A DNA stretch of 64,000 nt from Bradyrhizobium sp. LLZ17 (GTDB lineage Bacteria > Pseudomonadota > Alphaproteobacteria > Rhizobiales > Xanthobacteraceae), in NCBI RefSeq assembly GCF_041200145.1, contig NZ_CP165734.1, forward strand, positions 2,852,001-2,916,000, in the 5' to 3' direction. Below are positions 30,019 to 38,727 of this stretch, piece by piece. The notes beneath the pieces are model-generated. The model had not been told where the DNA came from. It saw nothing but the letters and a program-made list of their open reading frames with translations, and ran no database searches. Numbering within the stretch: position 1 is the stretch's first letter; every line of letters starts with the position of its first letter. The position numbers were made by a program, and so were the translations under genes.

Positions 30019-30864
30019 ATGCCAGATGATCCCCTGCTCACACGCCTGACATCCGTGCTTGCCGAGGTGCCGGGGGTTCGAGCCATCGTGCTCGGCGGCT
30101 CGCGTGCGCGTGGCAGCGCACATCCTACGTCCGACTACGACATCGGGCTGTATTGCTCCGGTGGCGACCTCATCGATACGGATCGACTCCGGACCGTGGT
30201 GAAAGAGATCGCCGACGATCCCGGCGCCGCGACCGTGACAAGATATGACGAATGGGGACCTTGGATCGTCGGCGGAGCGTGGCTCTCGGTGGGGGGACAA
30301 AAGGTCGATCTGCTGTACCGTCATGCCGACAACGTCGAGCGCGTCATGACGGCCTGCCAGTCCGGTACGGTCGTCATGGCCTACCAGCCCGGCCATCCGC
30401 ATGGCTTCTGCTCGGCAATCTGGATGGGCGAGATCGCATATTGTCAGCCACTGCACGATCCACATGGCTTGATCGCCCGGCTCAAATCAATTGCGCTTCC
30501 CTACCCGCAGAACCTGGGCCGCGCCCTGATCCGGCGCTTCCAGTGGGAAGTCCTGTTCAGCATCGAGAATGCCGAGCTCGCAGCCGCACGTAACGAGCGG
30601 ACCCACGTTGTCGGATGTCTCTATAGGTCGCTCGCCTGCACTGCGCAGGTCCTGTTCGCATTGAACGGACGCTATCTGATCAACGAAAAGGGCGCGCTCC
30701 AGGAGGCTGCGTTCCTGCCGCTGACGATCCCGCAATTGACGCAGCAGGCGGACGATATCTGGCGGATGATCGGCACCGGCGCCTATGCAGCCGCTTGCGA
30801 GGCGTTGCGGGACATCGACCAGCAATTGCAGGCACTGGCGCAGTCGAACGCGAAGCAGCCGTAA
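30019..30864 (+). CDS. Nucleotidyltransferase-domain protein (NTP_transf_2)
   Basis: A 281-residue protein with the nucleotidyltransferase core at the N-terminus: GGSRARGSAH followed by DYDIGLY gives the conserved G-S and D-x-D pattern. The remainder is helical and resembles the C-terminal half of adenylyltransferases acting on small molecules (kanamycin nucleotidyltransferase-like). No toxin-antitoxin partner lies next to it, because the neighbouring gene on the opposite strand is unrelated. It could modify an antibiotic or a protein; the sequence does not decide. Its stop is four bases from the stop of the convergent gene. Confidence 0.75.
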   Translation: MPDDPLLTRLTSVLAEVPGVRAIVLGGSRARGSAHPTSDYDIGLYCSGGDLIDTDRLRTVVKEIADDPGAATVTRYDEWGPWIVGGAWLSVGGQKVDLLYRHADNVERVMTACQSGTVVMAYQPGHPHGFCSAIWMGEIAYCQPLHDPHGLIARLKSIALPYPQNLGRALIRRFQWEVLFSIENAELAAARNERTHVVGCLYRSLACTAQVLFALNGRYLINEKGALQEAAFLPLTIPQLTQQADDIWRMIGTGAYAAACEALRDIDQQLQALAQSNAKQP

Positions 30865-30867
30865 CCG

Positions 30868-31500
30868 CTAGGCCGTCCTGTCCACTGACGAGGACGAATC
30901 CGCAGGCGGATATTTCGTCACGGGTACCGTGAACGACTTGGTGCCGACCTGGTAGATGATGTTGCCGTTCTGCCCGTCGTTGGTCGCGATCTGCGCTTGC
31001 CCGAACATGATGACGTTGTTGTAGACGATGCCGGTGCCCTGGCGGGTAATGCCGTCGGTAGTGACGCTGACCTGTGCCTCCTTGCCGTCGACGGCCAGCA
31101 CGCGAAAACTTGCGCTCTTTCCATTGTCGGCAGAATAGCCGCCCCAACTTCCGACGAGGCGGCTGTCGGAGGCTGGCGGCGCCTGCTTCTGGAGCGTTGC
31201 GGTCTGCTTGCCACCGCCTGCGGAGAACAAGAGCACCAGGTTCTTGCCGTCCTTGGTGCCGACCGTGACCGAGCCGAAGGTGACGGTCGCACCGCTGACC
31301 TGGCCGAAGCCGCGCTCGGTGTGTCCGTTATGGGTGTATTCGATCTGGGCCCGGGTGCCGCGAATGTTCACGACCTTGAAGCCGACATCCTGATTGTTTC
31401 CAGCCCACTTGCCCTTCCAGTCACCGACCAGACTGCTCTGGTGATAGAGCCGCTCATTGGCGGGCGAAATCTGGCTGGTGCTCGGCGTGACGATGGGCAT
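30868..31500 (-). CDS. Hypothetical protein built from two repeated beta-rich modules
   Basis: The 210 residues contain two similar modules of about 75-80 residues. The first begins SLVGDWKGKWAGNNQDVGF at about residue 23. The second begins RLVGSWGGYSADNGKSASF at about residue 114. Both continue with a V-x-[IV]-x-G-[TK]-x-A-[QE] segment, then an [EV]-x-T-x-[NDG]-G-x-T-[ER]-x-G motif and a G-[TN]-x-[DG]-G-[KQ]-N segment. There is no signal peptide or membrane helix. Hydrophobic alternation suggests beta-sheet domains. I do not recognise a characterised family; the tandem arrangement suggests a binding or structural role. Confidence 0.7.
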   Translation of the reverse strand: MPIVTPSTSQISPANERLYHQSSLVGDWKGKWAGNNQDVGFKVVNIRGTRAQIEYTHNGHTERGFGQVSGATVTFGSVTVGTKDGKNLVLLFSAGGGKQTATLQKQAPPASDSRLVGSWGGYSADNGKSASFRVLAVDGKEAQVSVTTDGITRQGTGIVYNNVIMFGQAQIATNDGQNGNIIYQVGTKSFTVPVTKYPPADSSSSVDRTA

Positions 31501-31659
31501 GGATCTGCTCGGTGGACGAGTTTGACGAACTCGCTCGTGGTCGAGCGCCGTGAGACAGCGTCAGAAACGTTCGGAAACACTTCCGATTGGGTCACGTCCT
31601 GGTTAACACGCGGTTAATTCACCCGCGGCGTGCGAGCGGCAAATGGCCTCGGATGCGCC

Positions 31660-32508
31660 TCAGCGCCCCCAGCGGTCCGACCAGATCTTCTCGCCGATCA
31701 TGCAATTCACCCGCGGCTCCTTGTCCGCAATGCGCACCACCGGATGCTCGGGCGTGCGGCCGGCGACCTCCATGAGGAGCTTGGTGCGGATCGCTTCCTT
31801 GAACTTCTCGCGATCCTTGATCGCGATCACGAAGGAGCCGGGACCACCGACGACGCAGTCCTCGTAGTAGTAGTCGAGATTGTCGATATCCATCGTCGAG
31901 TAGGACGGCTCCTTGACCATGATCGGCAGGCCGTTGATGACGATGCCCTTCTCGAGCGCAGCGTCGCGCGCCAAGGTGACCGGGCCGCCATTGTTGTTGG
32001 GGCCGTCACCGGAGATATCGATCACGCGGCGAAGCCCGTGATAGGGATCTTCGTCGAACAGCGGCATCGCGAATCCGATCGCGCCGGAGATCGAGGTCCG
32101 CGAGGCGCGCCGGATCGGCGTCTTCATGATCTCGCCGGCGACCGCATCCGCACTCTCCGGTCCCTCGATCAATCGCCAGGGAATGATGATCTTCTGGTCG
32201 GTCGAGGCGGCCCATTCGAAATAGGTCACCGCGATCCTGCCGTTGGGACCAGCTTTCAACGCCTGCAGGAACTCTTTCGACTGGATTGCCTGCGCGTAGC
32301 CTTCGCGCTGGATCGCGAGCTCATCCATGTCCATGGAATAGGAGACGTCGACCGCGAGGATCAGTTCGACGTCGACCGACTGCGCATCTCCGTCGGCTGC
32401 CTGTCGCTGCGGTTGATGTCTTGGTCCTGGTGCAGCCAAGCCAGCGACGTCCGCTCCGGCAAGCATGCCGGCCACCAGCACAGCCCCGATCGAGAACAGC
32501 AAGCGCAT
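31660..32508 (-). CDS. Exported DUF1194 (von Willebrand A-like) protein
   Basis: A 282-residue protein with a signal peptide (residues 1-25) and a von Willebrand factor A-like domain beginning ELILAVDVSYSMD, which carries the DxSxS metal-ion-dependent adhesion site. Conserved blocks such as SISGAIGFAMPLF, VIDISGDGPNNNGG and ING are those of DUF1194. Its function is unknown; proteins of this fold bind ligands through a divalent metal. It is exported, so it probably acts in the periplasm. The neighbour on the 3' side is the two-module hypothetical, on the same strand but separated by 159 bases. Confidence 0.83.
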   Translation of the reverse strand: MRLLFSIGAVLVAGMLAGADVAGLAAPGPRHQPQRQAADGDAQSVDVELILAVDVSYSMDMDELAIQREGYAQAIQSKEFLQALKAGPNGRIAVTYFEWAASTDQKIIIPWRLIEGPESADAVAGEIMKTPIRRASRTSISGAIGFAMPLFDEDPYHGLRRVIDISGDGPNNNGGPVTLARDAALEKGIVINGLPIMVKEPSYSTMDIDNLDYYYEDCVVGGPGSFVIAIKDREKFKEAIRTKLLMEVAGRTPEHPVVRIADKEPRVNCMIGEKIWSDRWGR

Positions 32509-32736
32509 CGCAGCCTCCCGTCGTATGACGCGATGGTGACATGCAAACGCCTTGCCGCAAAGTCCGAAGATCGCTTGTGCTTCACATTCAAGTCAGGAAT
32601 TTCGCCTGCGGCGCAAGGATGCCGCAGCATCGCCATGGTCGTGCCACCGGAACACACGCAACGACGGTAGCGAGCGTGGGAGCAATGCCCCGCCCTATTA
32701 TCCCGCGCGATTTCATGATACCCTAACCGGAGAGAT

Positions 32737-32800
32737 GGGGATGGAGTCCCCCGACAACCGCCCGGCGGTCGATGATCGTAGTGGGCTGATGGCTCCTGCT
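32737..32800 (+). promoter_or_regulatory. Fluoride riboswitch (crcB motif)
   Basis: The block GGGGATGGAGTCCCCC, then AACCGCC, a short variable hairpin, and GGGCTGATGGCTCCTGC is the consensus core of the crcB-type fluoride riboswitch, including the pairing between the upstream ATGGAG and the downstream CTCC. It sits 133 bases before a gene set containing two CrcB fluoride exporters and DUF190. Together with the following terminator it would turn transcription on when fluoride is bound. Confidence 0.9.
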
Positions 32801-32848
32801 CGAGGTGAGGCCATCAATGAGCCTCTGCCTTTGGCGGGAGCATGGACA

Positions 32849-32872
32849 AACCCGCCCGTGGCGGGTTTTTTG
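32849..32872 (+). terminator. Intrinsic terminator of the fluoride riboswitch expression platform
   Basis: AACCCGCC (32849-32856) pairs with GGCGGGTT (32860-32867) over a three-base loop and is followed by further T residues. It is 49 bases after the riboswitch core and 61 bases before the first gene, the position expected for a transcription-termination switch. Segments just upstream (32833-32840) contain GGCGGG and could pair with CCCGCC to form an antiterminator. Confidence 0.8.
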
Positions 32873-32932
32873 TTGCCTGATGAAGGCCAGGAGAAGGTCA
32901 AGACGTGAAGGTCAAGACGTGAAGGCTGGGAC

Positions 32933-34138
32933 GTGACCACGACACCGAATGCTGCGCGCACCGCGCTGCCCAGGGCGATCTGGGTGCTGGGCTTCGTCTC
33001 GTTGCTGATGGACGTCTCCTCCGAGATGATCCATGCGCTGCTGCCGGTCTATCTCGTCACGGTGCTCGGCGCCTCTACGCTCACCGTCGGCTTCATCGAG
33101 GGCATCGCGGAGGCGACGGCCTCGATCACAAAGATATTCTCCGGCGCGCTGTCGGACTGGCTCGGCCGGCGCAAGCTGCTCGCCGCGCTCGGCTATGGGC
33201 TGGCCGCCATCACCAAGCCGCTATTCCCGCTCGCTCCCAGCGTCGGCTGGTTGGTTGCCGCGCGCTTCGTCGACCGCGTCGGCAAGGGTATCCGCGGCGC
33301 GCCGCGCGATGCGCTGATCGCCGACATCGCGCCCGCCGGCCTGAGGGGTGCAAGCTTCGGGCTGCGGCAGTCGCTCGATACCGTCGGCGCTTTCGTCGGG
33401 CCGCTCGCGGCGATCGGCCTGATGTGGTGGACCGCGGACAATTTTGCCGCGGTGTTCTGGGTGGCCGTGCTGCCGGCATTTTTGTCCTTCGGCCTGATCG
33501 CGTTCGCGGTGAGCGAGCCGGAGCCCGACCCGAGCCGGGAGCCCGCGAACAATCCGCTCAATCTCGCCGCGATGCGGCAGCTCGGCGCGGTCTACTGGCG
33601 CATCGTGGCGGTCGGCGTCGTCTTCACGCTCGCGCGCTTCAGCGAGGCCTTCCTGATCCTGCGCGCCCAGAACATCGGGCTCAATGCGATGTGGGTGCCG
33701 GCGGTGCTGGTGCTGATGAACATCGCTTACGCGATCTCCGCCTATCCGGCCGGGGTGCTGTCGGACCGGATCAACCGGACCGGCCTGCTCGCGCTCGGCC
33801 TCGTCTTTCTCGCAGGCGCCGATCTCGCGCTCGCGCTGCTGCCGAGCCTTGCGGGCCTCGCGCTCGGTGTCGTGCTGTGGGGATTGCATATGGGATTGAC
33901 CCAAGGGCTGCTCTCGGCGCTCGTCGCCGACGCCGCGCCGCCCAATTTACGGGGGACCGCGTTCGGCTATTTCAACCTGTTCACAGGCCTCGCATTGCTG
34001 GCTGCGAGTGTGATCGCCGGCGCGCTATGGGACGCCTACGGCCCGGCTGGTACGTTCTTCGCAGGGCTTGGATTCGCGCTGATCGCGCTTGTAGGATTGC
34101 TCGCGATCGGCAATGGACTGGGCGTGGAGCGGAAGTGA
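32933..34138 (+). CDS. MFS transporter, first gene of the fluoride-response operon
   Basis: This 401-residue protein with twelve membrane helices carries the MFS signatures SDWLGRRK and DRVGKGIRGAPRDA. The start is the GTG at 32933, the first in-frame candidate after the terminator; an ATG at 33009 is internal to helix 1. It is placed between a fluoride riboswitch and CrcB genes, so it likely has a role under fluoride stress, but the solute is unknown. A 14-base tandem repeat lies just before the start. The following crcB begins 19 bases after its stop. Confidence 0.85.
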   Translation: MTTTPNAARTALPRAIWVLGFVSLLMDVSSEMIHALLPVYLVTVLGASTLTVGFIEGIAEATASITKIFSGALSDWLGRRKLLAALGYGLAAITKPLFPLAPSVGWLVAARFVDRVGKGIRGAPRDALIADIAPAGLRGASFGLRQSLDTVGAFVGPLAAIGLMWWTADNFAAVFWVAVLPAFLSFGLIAFAVSEPEPDPSREPANNPLNLAAMRQLGAVYWRIVAVGVVFTLARFSEAFLILRAQNIGLNAMWVPAVLVLMNIAYAISAYPAGVLSDRINRTGLLALGLVFLAGADLALALLPSLAGLALGVVLWGLHMGLTQGLLSALVADAAPPNLRGTAFGYFNLFTGLALLAASVIAGALWDAYGPAGTFFAGLGFALIALVGLLAIGNGLGVERK

Positions 34139-34157
34139 TGAGCGGGGGACATCGGTC

Positions 34158-34547
34158 GTGCTGAGCGGAGTGATCGCGGTCGCGGTCGGCAGCATCCTGG
34201 GCGGCTGCGCGCGCTATTTCGTCTCCGGCGCGATCGCGCGGCGGCTGGGCGAGACGTTTCCCTGGGGTACCATGACCATCAACGTCAGCGGCGCCTTCCT
34301 GATCGGCATCTTCGGCGCGCTGGCGACCCACCCCGCCTCGATCTTCGCTGCACCCACGCCATGGCTGTTCGCAGTGACAGGCTTTCTCGGCTGCTACACC
34401 ACGGTGTCCTCGTTCAGCCTGCAAACCCTGACCTTGGCGCGCAACGGAGAAAAGGCCGCTGCGCTCGGCAATGTCGTGGCGTCGGTCGGGTTGGGCCTTT
34501 TCGCCGTCAGCTGCGGTTTCCTCCTCGCAGACACGATTGGAGGCTAG
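34158..34547 (+). CDS. crcB: Fluoride exporter CrcB (first copy)
   Basis: A 129-residue protein with four membrane helices and the CrcB/Fluc signatures GGCARY near the N-terminus, INVSGAFLIG in the second helix, and GFLGCYTTVSSFS. Fluc proteins form dimeric fluoride channels that expel F-; the phenylalanine and threonine-serine track are in GCYTTVSSF. The start is GTG at 34158. The frame extends back to 34113, but that part is not hydrophobic and lies in the previous gene. It is followed after four bases by a second CrcB, which suggests a heterodimer. Confidence 0.9.
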   Translation: MLSGVIAVAVGSILGGCARYFVSGAIARRLGETFPWGTMTINVSGAFLIGIFGALATHPASIFAAPTPWLFAVTGFLGCYTTVSSFSLQTLTLARNGEKAAALGNVVASVGLGLFAVSCGFLLADTIGG

Positions 34548-34551
34548 TCAC

Positions 34552-34980
34552 ATGAGTGTCCCCTCCTCTACCGACCGTTGGCGTAGCGCGATGCTCTATG
34601 CCTGGGTCTCCGCCGGCAGCATCACCGGGGGGCTGACGCGCTATCTGGTCTCCCTGGCGCTCGACACAGGGCCCGGCTTTCCGTTTGCGACCCTCTTCAT
34701 CAATGCCACGGGATCGCTGATCATCGGCTTCTATGCGACCCTGACCGGCCCCGAGGGCCGGGTGCTGGCGCGGCCCGAACACCGGCAGTTCGTCATGACC
34801 GGGTTCTGCGGCGGCTACACCACCTTCTCGGCCTTCAGCCTTGAGACCTTCCGCCTGGTCCATGGCGGCATGAAGTCCACTGCGTTCGCCTATGTCGCGG
34901 CGTCCGTCCTCTGCTGGCTGGTATCGGTGTGGCTCGGCCATATGATGGCGAGCCGCGCCAACCGTTTGAAAAGGAGCTGA
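34552..34980 (+). CDS. crcB: Fluoride exporter CrcB (second copy)
   Basis: A 142-residue CrcB homologue with GGLTRY, FINATGSLIIGFYATL and GFCGGYTTFSAFSLET. The two copies differ in sequence, and paired Fluc genes usually form an asymmetric channel. The C-terminal tail ends in a basic stretch. It is separated from the first copy by four bases and from DUF190 by two bases, so the operon is compact. Regulation is presumably by the fluoride riboswitch upstream of the MFS gene. Confidence 0.9.
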   Translation: MSVPSSTDRWRSAMLYAWVSAGSITGGLTRYLVSLALDTGPGFPFATLFINATGSLIIGFYATLTGPEGRVLARPEHRQFVMTGFCGGYTTFSAFSLETFRLVHGGMKSTAFAYVAASVLCWLVSVWLGHMMASRANRLKRS

Positions 34981-34982
34981 CC

Positions 34983-35324
34983 ATGCAAATTCCCAGTCAG
35001 GCAGTCTTGCTCCGGATCTTCATCGGCGAGAACGACCATTGCGACGGCAAGCCGCTTTACGAGGCGATCGTGCTGAAGGCGCGCGAGCAGCACCTCGCCG
35101 GCGCCACGGTGCTGCGCGGCCCGATGGGCTTCGGCAAGTCGAGCCGGCTGCACACCTCCAAGATCCTGCGGCTGTCGGAGGATCTGCCGCTGCTGATCGA
35201 AATCGTCGACAGCGAAGATAACATCAACGCATTCCTGCCCATCCTGGATGGCATGATGTCGAGCGGGCTGATCACCTTGGAGAAGGTCCAGGTCTTGCAA
35301 TATGGTGAGAGGGCCGCGGGCTGA
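34983..35324 (+). CDS. DUF190 family protein associated with CrcB
   Basis: The 113-residue soluble protein has the DUF190 pattern, with LLRIFIGENDHCDGKPLYEAIVLKARE, then GATVLRGPMGFG and LPLLIEIVDSEDNI. This ferredoxin/PII-like fold is frequently located beside CrcB genes, with uncharacterised function, possibly sensing or modulating ion flux. It is the last gene of the fluoride operon; clpS begins 45 bases later and has its own ribosome binding site. Confidence 0.88.
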   Translation: MQIPSQAVLLRIFIGENDHCDGKPLYEAIVLKAREQHLAGATVLRGPMGFGKSSRLHTSKILRLSEDLPLLIEIVDSEDNINAFLPILDGMMSSGLITLEKVQVLQYGERAAG

Positions 35325-35368
35325 CGCGGCAGCTGGAACCAACAGACACCCGCCATTCAGGAGGCGGA

Positions 35369-35674
35369 ATGAACGACACTGTTACCAAGCCGAAAACCCG
35401 GACCAAGACCAAGGTCGAGCGGCCGAAGCTGCACAAGGTCATCCTGATCAACGACGATTTCACGCCGCGGGAGTTCGTCACGATGATCCTCAAGGCGGAA
35501 TTCCGCATGACCGAGGATCAGGCCTACAAGGTCATGATCACCGCGCACAAGCTGGGCGCTTGCGTCGTCGCCGTGTTCACCAGGGACGTCGCCGAAACCA
35601 AGGCCACCCGCGCCACCGACGCCGGCCGCGCCAAGGGCTATCCGCTGCTGTTCACGACCGAGCCGGAGGAGTAG
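35369..35674 (+). CDS. clpS: ATP-dependent Clp protease adaptor ClpS
   Basis: A 101-residue protein with the ClpS core: KVILINDDFTPREFVTMIL, then MTEDQAYKVMITAHKLGACVVAVFTRDVAETK. ClpS delivers N-degron substrates to ClpAP; the residues for N-end recognition (NDDFTP and the MITAH region) are present. The N-terminal tail is basic. Bradyrhizobia have two ClpS paralogues, and this gene without an adjacent clpA may be either. A ribosome binding site (GGAGGCGG) precedes the ATG. Confidence 0.93.
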   Translation: MNDTVTKPKTRTKTKVERPKLHKVILINDDFTPREFVTMILKAEFRMTEDQAYKVMITAHKLGACVVAVFTRDVAETKATRATDAGRAKGYPLLFTTEPEE

Positions 35675-35689
35675 TGCGCGCCGTGTCGC

Positions 35690-36184
35690 CTAGGCCGAGA
35701 GCCGCGCCATGATGATCTCGTCGTGATAGATCCCGTCGACCAGGATGGCCATCCGCCGGGTGCCCTCCTCGACAAACCCCACCTTGCGATAGAGAGCCGC
35801 CGCGGCCGTATTGCTCGCGAACACGCCGAGCTCGATGCGCCTGAACCCGAACGCATCCGAGGCTTGGATGGCCTGCCGCAGCAGCCTCTCGCCGATCCCC
35901 CTGCCCCTGAACTCCGGCAGAAGCCCCATGAAGAGATCGCCGACATGCGCCGAGACCGCGCGACTCGCGGGAGGCACGTTGCACCATCCGATCACGGCGC
36001 CGCCCTCGATGGCGACGATCTGCGGATAGCCTCGCTTGACATTGCGCGCGACGAAGGCGCGGACCTGTTCGATCGCGGGAGCCTCCACGAGCGCGATATA
36101 TTTGCGCTCGCGGGCAACGACGTCGACCGCGGCGCGGAAGGCATCCGTGTCGGCGACCTCAATCTGGCGGAATTCGACGCTCAT
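35690..36184 (-). CDS. GNAT family N-acetyltransferase
   Basis: A 164-residue protein starting MSVEFRQIEV, with the acetyl-CoA binding motif FRGRGIGERLL and the C-terminal ALYRKVGFVEEGTRR of the RimI-like GNAT fold. The ORF is open to 36214, but the ATG at 36184 fits the family N-terminus. The substrate (small molecule or protein N-terminus) cannot be inferred. It lies convergent with clpS and tandem with the adenylate cyclase gene. Confidence 0.85.
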   Translation of the reverse strand: MSVEFRQIEVADTDAFRAAVDVVARERKYIALVEAPAIEQVRAFVARNVKRGYPQIVAIEGGAVIGWCNVPPASRAVSAHVGDLFMGLLPEFRGRGIGERLLRQAIQASDAFGFRRIELGVFASNTAAAALYRKVGFVEEGTRRMAILVDGIYHDEIIMARLSA

Positions 36185-36244
36185 GGGCGGGCTCGTTGGT
36201 TCGGGCCCGAGCATAGTCTGAATGTTGCGTCATAGCGACCGGCG

Positions 36245-37435
36245 CTAAGCCATCACCACCGGCGTCTCCTCGGCGAGCCCGTACACGCGCTGCGCCTTGG
36301 AAAATCCGGCGATCGGGAATTCGCCGAGCTCGCGCCAGCCTTCGCGGCAGACATTGGCAAAGCCCTCCGAGGCCACGACGGTGCGCCCGAGGCGGCCGGC
36401 GACTTTCTCCAACCTTGCCGCGAGATTGACGGCGGGGCCGATGCAGGTGAAGTCGAGCCGGTTGCCGCCGCCGATATTGCCGTAGAGGATGTGGCCGACA
36501 TGCAGCGCGACGCCGAAGCGGAAGCGCTCGACAATGTCGCCGACCGGGTGCGCGAGCGCCTCGACGCTGGCGCGGGATTTCCGCGCGGCCTCCAGCACGC
36601 GGCCGCAGACATGGCTGGCGTCGCCGACATATTCGTCGATCGGGAACACCGCGAGCAGGCCATCGCCCATGAACTTCAGGACCTCGCCGCCATGGTCCCG
36701 GATCGCGGTCACCTGGCGGTCGAAATAGCGATTCAGGATCTCGACCACGGTTTCGGCCGGCAGCCGGTCCGACAGGGCGGTGAAGCCGCGCAGGTCCGAC
36801 AGCCAGATCGCGGCCTGCATGGTGTCGTTATGGCCGCGGCGGATCTGGCCCGCGAGGATGCGCGCGCCGGCGCGGTTGCCGACATAGGTGTCGAGCAGGA
36901 TCTCGGCGGTGCGGCGCTGGGTGATGATCTCACTGACGCGCGCGAGCGGCGTCACGATGGCGCGGATCGCTGCGATATCGCTGTCGCTGAACCCGTCGGG
37001 ATGCCGCGTGGTCCAGCTCGTCGCGTGGATCGATCCATCGAGAAACAGCATCGGCATCGCGAGATAGTCGGTGACGCCCTCGGCGCGCATGTCGTCGAGG
37101 AACGGAAAGCGGTGGCTATCGGGATCATCCATCCGTCCCCGGACCTCTCTTCCCTGCTCGAACACAATCCGGAGCGGGCTCTTGGCGAACGCCGGCGTGT
37201 CCAGGATCTCGAAATCGACCGTGCCGACCTCGACCTCCTGGCCCTCCCGCCAGATGAAGTTGCGGCCGAAAATTTCTGGATGCAGCGTGCGGATGAAGAT
37301 GCCGAACCGCCACAGCGGCAGGCCGGCTGCGGCCAGATGTTCGCAGATGTCGGCGATCATCTCGGCGGGGCTCGCCGAGGATCTGGCGCCGTCGATCAGC
37401 CAATTGGTGATGCGCTGGAGCTCGGAGGTTTCCAT
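36245..37435 (-). CDS. Class III adenylate/guanylate cyclase with N-terminal sensor-like region
   Basis: This 396-residue protein ends in a class III cyclase catalytic domain (about 205-385) with the metal-binding aspartates in WLSDLRGFTALSD and FMGDGLLAVFPI, and later CIGPAVNLAARLEKVAGRLG. The preceding 190 residues show an alpha/beta pattern like that of a GAF-type sensor domain, with no membrane helix. It probably makes cAMP in the cytosol in response to a signal. The gene is preceded on its strand by aroC with a palindromic hairpin between. Confidence 0.87.
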   Translation of the reverse strand: METSELQRITNWLIDGARSSASPAEMIADICEHLAAAGLPLWRFGIFIRTLHPEIFGRNFIWREGQEVEVGTVDFEILDTPAFAKSPLRIVFEQGREVRGRMDDPDSHRFPFLDDMRAEGVTDYLAMPMLFLDGSIHATSWTTRHPDGFSDSDIAAIRAIVTPLARVSEIITQRRTAEILLDTYVGNRAGARILAGQIRRGHNDTMQAAIWLSDLRGFTALSDRLPAETVVEILNRYFDRQVTAIRDHGGEVLKFMGDGLLAVFPIDEYVGDASHVCGRVLEAARKSRASVEALAHPVGDIVERFRFGVALHVGHILYGNIGGGNRLDFTCIGPAVNLAARLEKVAGRLGRTVVASEGFANVCREGWRELGEFPIAGFSKAQRVYGLAEETPVVMA

Positions 37436-37523
37436 CGCCGCATTTGCAGATGAAGTTGTGGGATCGTCAAGCTGCGCGGTGGTTTGGTACCGCGAGACAA
37501 AAGGTTTAGGCGTAGTATGCTTA

Positions 37524-37543
37524 CACCTCTCCCGGGAGAGGTG
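37524..37543. terminator. Perfect 20-bp palindrome between aroC and the cyclase gene
   Basis: CACCTCTCCCGGGAGAGGTG is a perfect self-complementary block, immediately beyond the aroC stop on the minus strand. With no loop or T-run it is not a canonical intrinsic terminator, but its position fits a transcript end. It may also be a short member of the extragenic palindrome family. Confidence 0.5.
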
Positions 37544-37549
37544 AAAAAC

Positions 37550-38638
37550 TCAACGCCCCACCTGCCCGCGATCGCGCAGGAAGTGATCGGCCAGGACGCA
37601 GGCCATCATGGCTTCACCGACCGGGACGGCGCGGATGCCGACGCAAGGGTCGTGGCGGCCCTTGGTCGTGATCTCGGTGTCGGCGCCGTTGCGATCGACC
37701 GTCAGGCGCGGCTGCAGGATCGACGAGGTCGGCTTCACCGCGAAGCGCACCACCACCGGCTGTCCCGTCGAGATGCCGCCCAGGACGCCGCCGGCATGGT
37801 TGGACAGGAAGCGCGTGCCGTCATTGCCGGTGCGCATCTCGTCGGCGTTCTCTTCGCCGGTGAGTTCGGCCGCGCCAAAGCCGGCGCCGATCTCGACGCC
37901 CTTCACCGCGTTGATGCTCATCATCGCGGAAGCGAGCTCGGCATCGAGCTTGGCGTAGATCGGCGCGCCAAGCCCCGCCGGCACACCATCGGCGACGATC
38001 TCAAGCACCGCGCCGATCGAGGAGCCGCTCTTGCGGATGCCATCGAGATAGGTCTCGAAGAACGCGGCCTTGTCCTTGTCGGGACAGAAGAACGGATTGT
38101 TGGCGATCTCGTCCCAGTCCCACTTCGCGCGATCGATCTTGTGCGGGCCCATCTGCACCAGCGCACCGCGAACCTTCACGTCGGGCAGCACCTTGCGCGC
38201 GATCGCACCGGCCGCTACGCGCGTCGCGGTCTCTCGCGCCGAAGAGCGCCCGCCGCCGCGATAGTCGCGCAGGCCGTATTTGGCCTCATAGGTGAAGTCG
38301 GCGTGGCCGGGGCGAAACTTGTCCTTGATCTCGGAATAGTCCTTCGAGCGCTGGTCGGTGTTCTCGATCAGGAGCCCGATCGGCGTGCCCGTGGTCACCT
38401 GCACGCCGGTCTGCGGATGCGCCATCACGCCCGACAGGATCTTCACCTGGTCCGGCTCCTGGCGCTGGGTGGTGAAGCGCGACTGGCCCGGCCGGCGGCG
38501 ATCGAGGTCCTGCTGGATATCGGCCTCGGTGAGCGGAATCATCGGCGGACAGCCGTCGACCACGCAGCCGATCGCCACCCCGTGGCTCTCGCCAAAAGTG
38601 GTGACGCGGAACATGTGGCCGAAGGTGTTGAAGGACAT
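37550..38638 (-). CDS. aroC: Chorismate synthase
   Basis: A 362-residue protein with the three chorismate synthase signatures: [17 protein letters not shown] (near residue 16), [13 protein letters not shown] (near 130), and [20 protein letters not shown]. It converts 5-enolpyruvylshikimate-3-phosphate into chorismate with reduced FMN, the last common step of aromatic amino acid synthesis. The ATG at 38638 fits the conserved N-terminus ([20 protein letters not shown]). Its neighbours fabI and the phosphatase gene on the same strand form a cluster conserved in rhizobia. Confidence 0.96.
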   Translation of the reverse strand: MSFNTFGHMFRVTTFGESHGVAIGCVVDGCPPMIPLTEADIQQDLDRRRPGQSRFTTQRQEPDQVKILSGVMAHPQTGVQVTTGTPIGLLIENTDQRSKDYSEIKDKFRPGHADFTYEAKYGLRDYRGGGRSSARETATRVAAGAIARKVLPDVKVRGALVQMGPHKIDRAKWDWDEIANNPFFCPDKDKAAFFETYLDGIRKSGSSIGAVLEIVADGVPAGLGAPIYAKLDAELASAMMSINAVKGVEIGAGFGAAELTGEENADEMRTGNDGTRFLSNHAGGVLGGISTGQPVVVRFAVKPTSSILQPRLTVDRNGADTEITTKGRHDPCVGIRAVPVGEAMMACVLADHFLRDRGQVGR

Positions 38639-38727
38639 GCGCTGCTCGCCTGGTTGCGGCGTGTGGTAACGCGCGAGGGGCCGGGGGTCAAACCCGCAGC
38701 GCCGGAGCGGGACAGCCGCGGCAGGCC

